Made by a program: the position numbers and the translations under genes. Of a stretch of 64,000 nt of DNA, positions 63,212 through 64,000 are shown piece after piece. The stretch lies in NCBI RefSeq assembly GCF_965248315.1, contig NZ_CBDFIX010000002.1:496001-560000 (forward strand). The letters are read 5' to 3'. The first letter of the stretch is position 1. The number at the start of each line of letters is the position of its first letter. The notes beneath the pieces were generated by a model. That model was not told the origin of the DNA and ran no database searches. It saw nothing but the letters and a program-made list of their open reading frames with translations. The stretch comes from Ulvibacterium sp965248315 (GTDB lineage: Bacteria > Bacteroidota > Bacteroidia > Flavobacteriales > Flavobacteriaceae).

Positions 63212-64000
63212 ATGAAATCCATTTACTGTATCGGGGAACTTTTAATCGATTTTGTGGCGGAAGGTCAGGGTAATGACCTGTCCAAAGCAAATACCTTTGT
63301 CAAAAAGCCTGGGGGCGCCCCGGCAAATGTGGCCTGTGCCATCTCCAAATTAGGTGGGAAAAGTAAGTTTATTGGTAGCGTAGGCCGAGATCCTTTTGGA
63401 ACATTTTTGTTACACGTGCTTAAGGAAAATAATGTAGATGTTTCTTTGGCACAACGCAGTAAAACTTTCACCACATTGGCCTTTGTATCCCTAGCCGAGG
63501 ATGGGGAACGCGATTTTGTTTTTAGCCGTGGAGCCGATAAAAAACTGAAATACGACTCTTCGGTTAAAAAAGGGTTCAAAGGAAATATGGTTCATCTCGG
63601 AGCTGCAACCGCTCTACTAGGCGGTGGCTTGGAAGAAGCTTATGGGCGCTATTTTTTTGATGCACTCACCCAGGATTCCTTTATCAGCTTTGACCCAAAT
63701 TACAGAGGAGACCTGTGGCGTGATGACGAAGCAACCTTCGTTAAAAAATGTATGCCTTTCATAGAAAAATCGCACCTATGCAAATTTAGCCTGGAAGAAG
63801 CACGGCTACTGTCCGGACAAACGGATTTGGAGGCCTGTTGCGATTTTTTGCATGAAGTTGGTACCCAAGTTATTACCATAACCCTAGGAGGTGAAGGCAC
63901 GCTTTTAAGCACCAATAGTTTAAAGAAAACCATCCCCAGTATTTCCGTAACTCCGTTAGATACCACAGGAGCCGGTGATGCCTTTATCGGTTGCCTTTTA
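63212..64000 (+). CDS. PfkB-family sugar kinase (fructokinase-like), 3' end outside window
   Basis: From ATG at 63212 the frame stays open for 263 codons to the window edge. It has YCIGELLIDF, the ribokinase/PfkB first signature GGAPANVACAISKLGG (34-49), FDPNYRGDLW, and the second signature DTTGAGDAF with the catalytic Asp near the end. The fit is best with fructokinases, which phosphorylate fructose at C6 with ATP. It is a separate transcription unit after the reductase terminator. Confidence 0.88.
   Translation, partial: MKSIYCIGELLIDFVAEGQGNDLSKANTFVKKPGGAPANVACAISKLGGKSKFIGSVGRDPFGTFLLHVLKENNVDVSLAQRSKTFTTLAFVSLAEDGERDFVFSRGADKKLKYDSSVKKGFKGNMVHLGAATALLGGGLEEAYGRYFFDALTQDSFISFDPNYRGDLWRDDEATFVKKCMPFIEKSHLCKFSLEEARLLSGQTDLEACCDFLHEVGTQVITITLGGEGTLLSTNSLKKTIPSISVTPLDTTGAGDAFIGCLL

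Noticed and set aside
1..64000. tRNA, rRNA, CRISPR arrays, prophage, intact insertion sequences
   Set aside because: None seen on either strand by eye; tRNAscan-type and IS searches were not possible.

Overview
The window looks like chromosomal DNA of a marine-type Flavobacteriaceae bacterium (Bacteroidota). Signs are many short-signal lipoproteins with late cysteines, Bacteroidota-restricted families (DUF6702, LytTR proteins, NUDIX-HTH sugar regulators), TAnnTTTG-type promoter elements, a B12-dependent ribonucleotide reductase, and moderate-to-low GC. No rRNA, tRNA, CRISPR array, prophage or intact insertion sequence was seen. The genus cannot be fixed from the sequence alone.

Layout. 1-8 kb: a secreted purple-acid-phosphatase-like enzyme (cut by the window edge), a DinB-like lipoprotein, an LCIB-type carbonic anhydrase next to a beta-CA-like protein without zinc ligands, then a peptide/N-acyl-amino-acid group (YfcC-type transporter, M20 deacetylase, M19 dipeptidase). 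8-13.5 kb: DUF6702-HupE pair, HxlR regulator divergent from a GNAT, a secreted PS-decarboxylase-like enzyme, and a Crp/Fnr gene followed by a 4-TM protein, an FMN reductase and a DoxX protein. 13.7-24.3 kb: an AT-rich accessory cluster with a decayed GH3 fragment, two esterases, AtuA split into two genes, a CitMHS transporter, an intact GH3 and a divergent NUDIX-HTH regulator with two matching palindromes, then a DUF1593 protein. I infer a catabolic cluster for an acylated glycoside whose acid part is imported and degraded.

24.3-25.2 kb is gene-poor, with an inverted repeat and a Crp-like remnant. 25-34 kb: Gfo/Idh/MocA oxidoreductase, nitronate monooxygenase, a cNMP-domain thioredoxin-reductase-like flavoprotein with a UBP zinc finger, bestrophin, a YheT-type hydrolase, cytochrome c and a secreted EEP phosphatase/nuclease. 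34-44 kb: PP-loop ATPase, hydrolase, amidohydrolase, VOC protein, SulP transporter, PhyH dioxygenase with a divergent AraC regulator, a duplicated-domain lipoprotein and GpsA. Two tiny unlisted paralogous proteins sharing a GWxGGYG core lie at 32.3 and 37.6 kb. 44-54 kb: a 4TM-LytTR fusion, a PDZ-hydrolase fusion, glycerol catabolism (GlpD, GlpK), CvpA, CAP protein, 3-hydroxyanthranilate dioxygenase and an ALDH7-type dehydrogenase. 54.4-55.5 kb holds only small ORFs and stacked hairpins. 55.5-64 kb: HhH membrane protein, acyl-ACP desaturase, an SPFH / zinc-ribbon / phosphatase operon, class II ribonucleotide reductase, and a PfkB sugar kinase cut by the window edge.

The best candidates for something undescribed are the GWxGGYG micro-proteins, the 13.7-24.3 kb cluster with its regulator sites, and the LCIB / degenerate beta-CA neighbourhood. 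All database-dependent claims are marked as inference.
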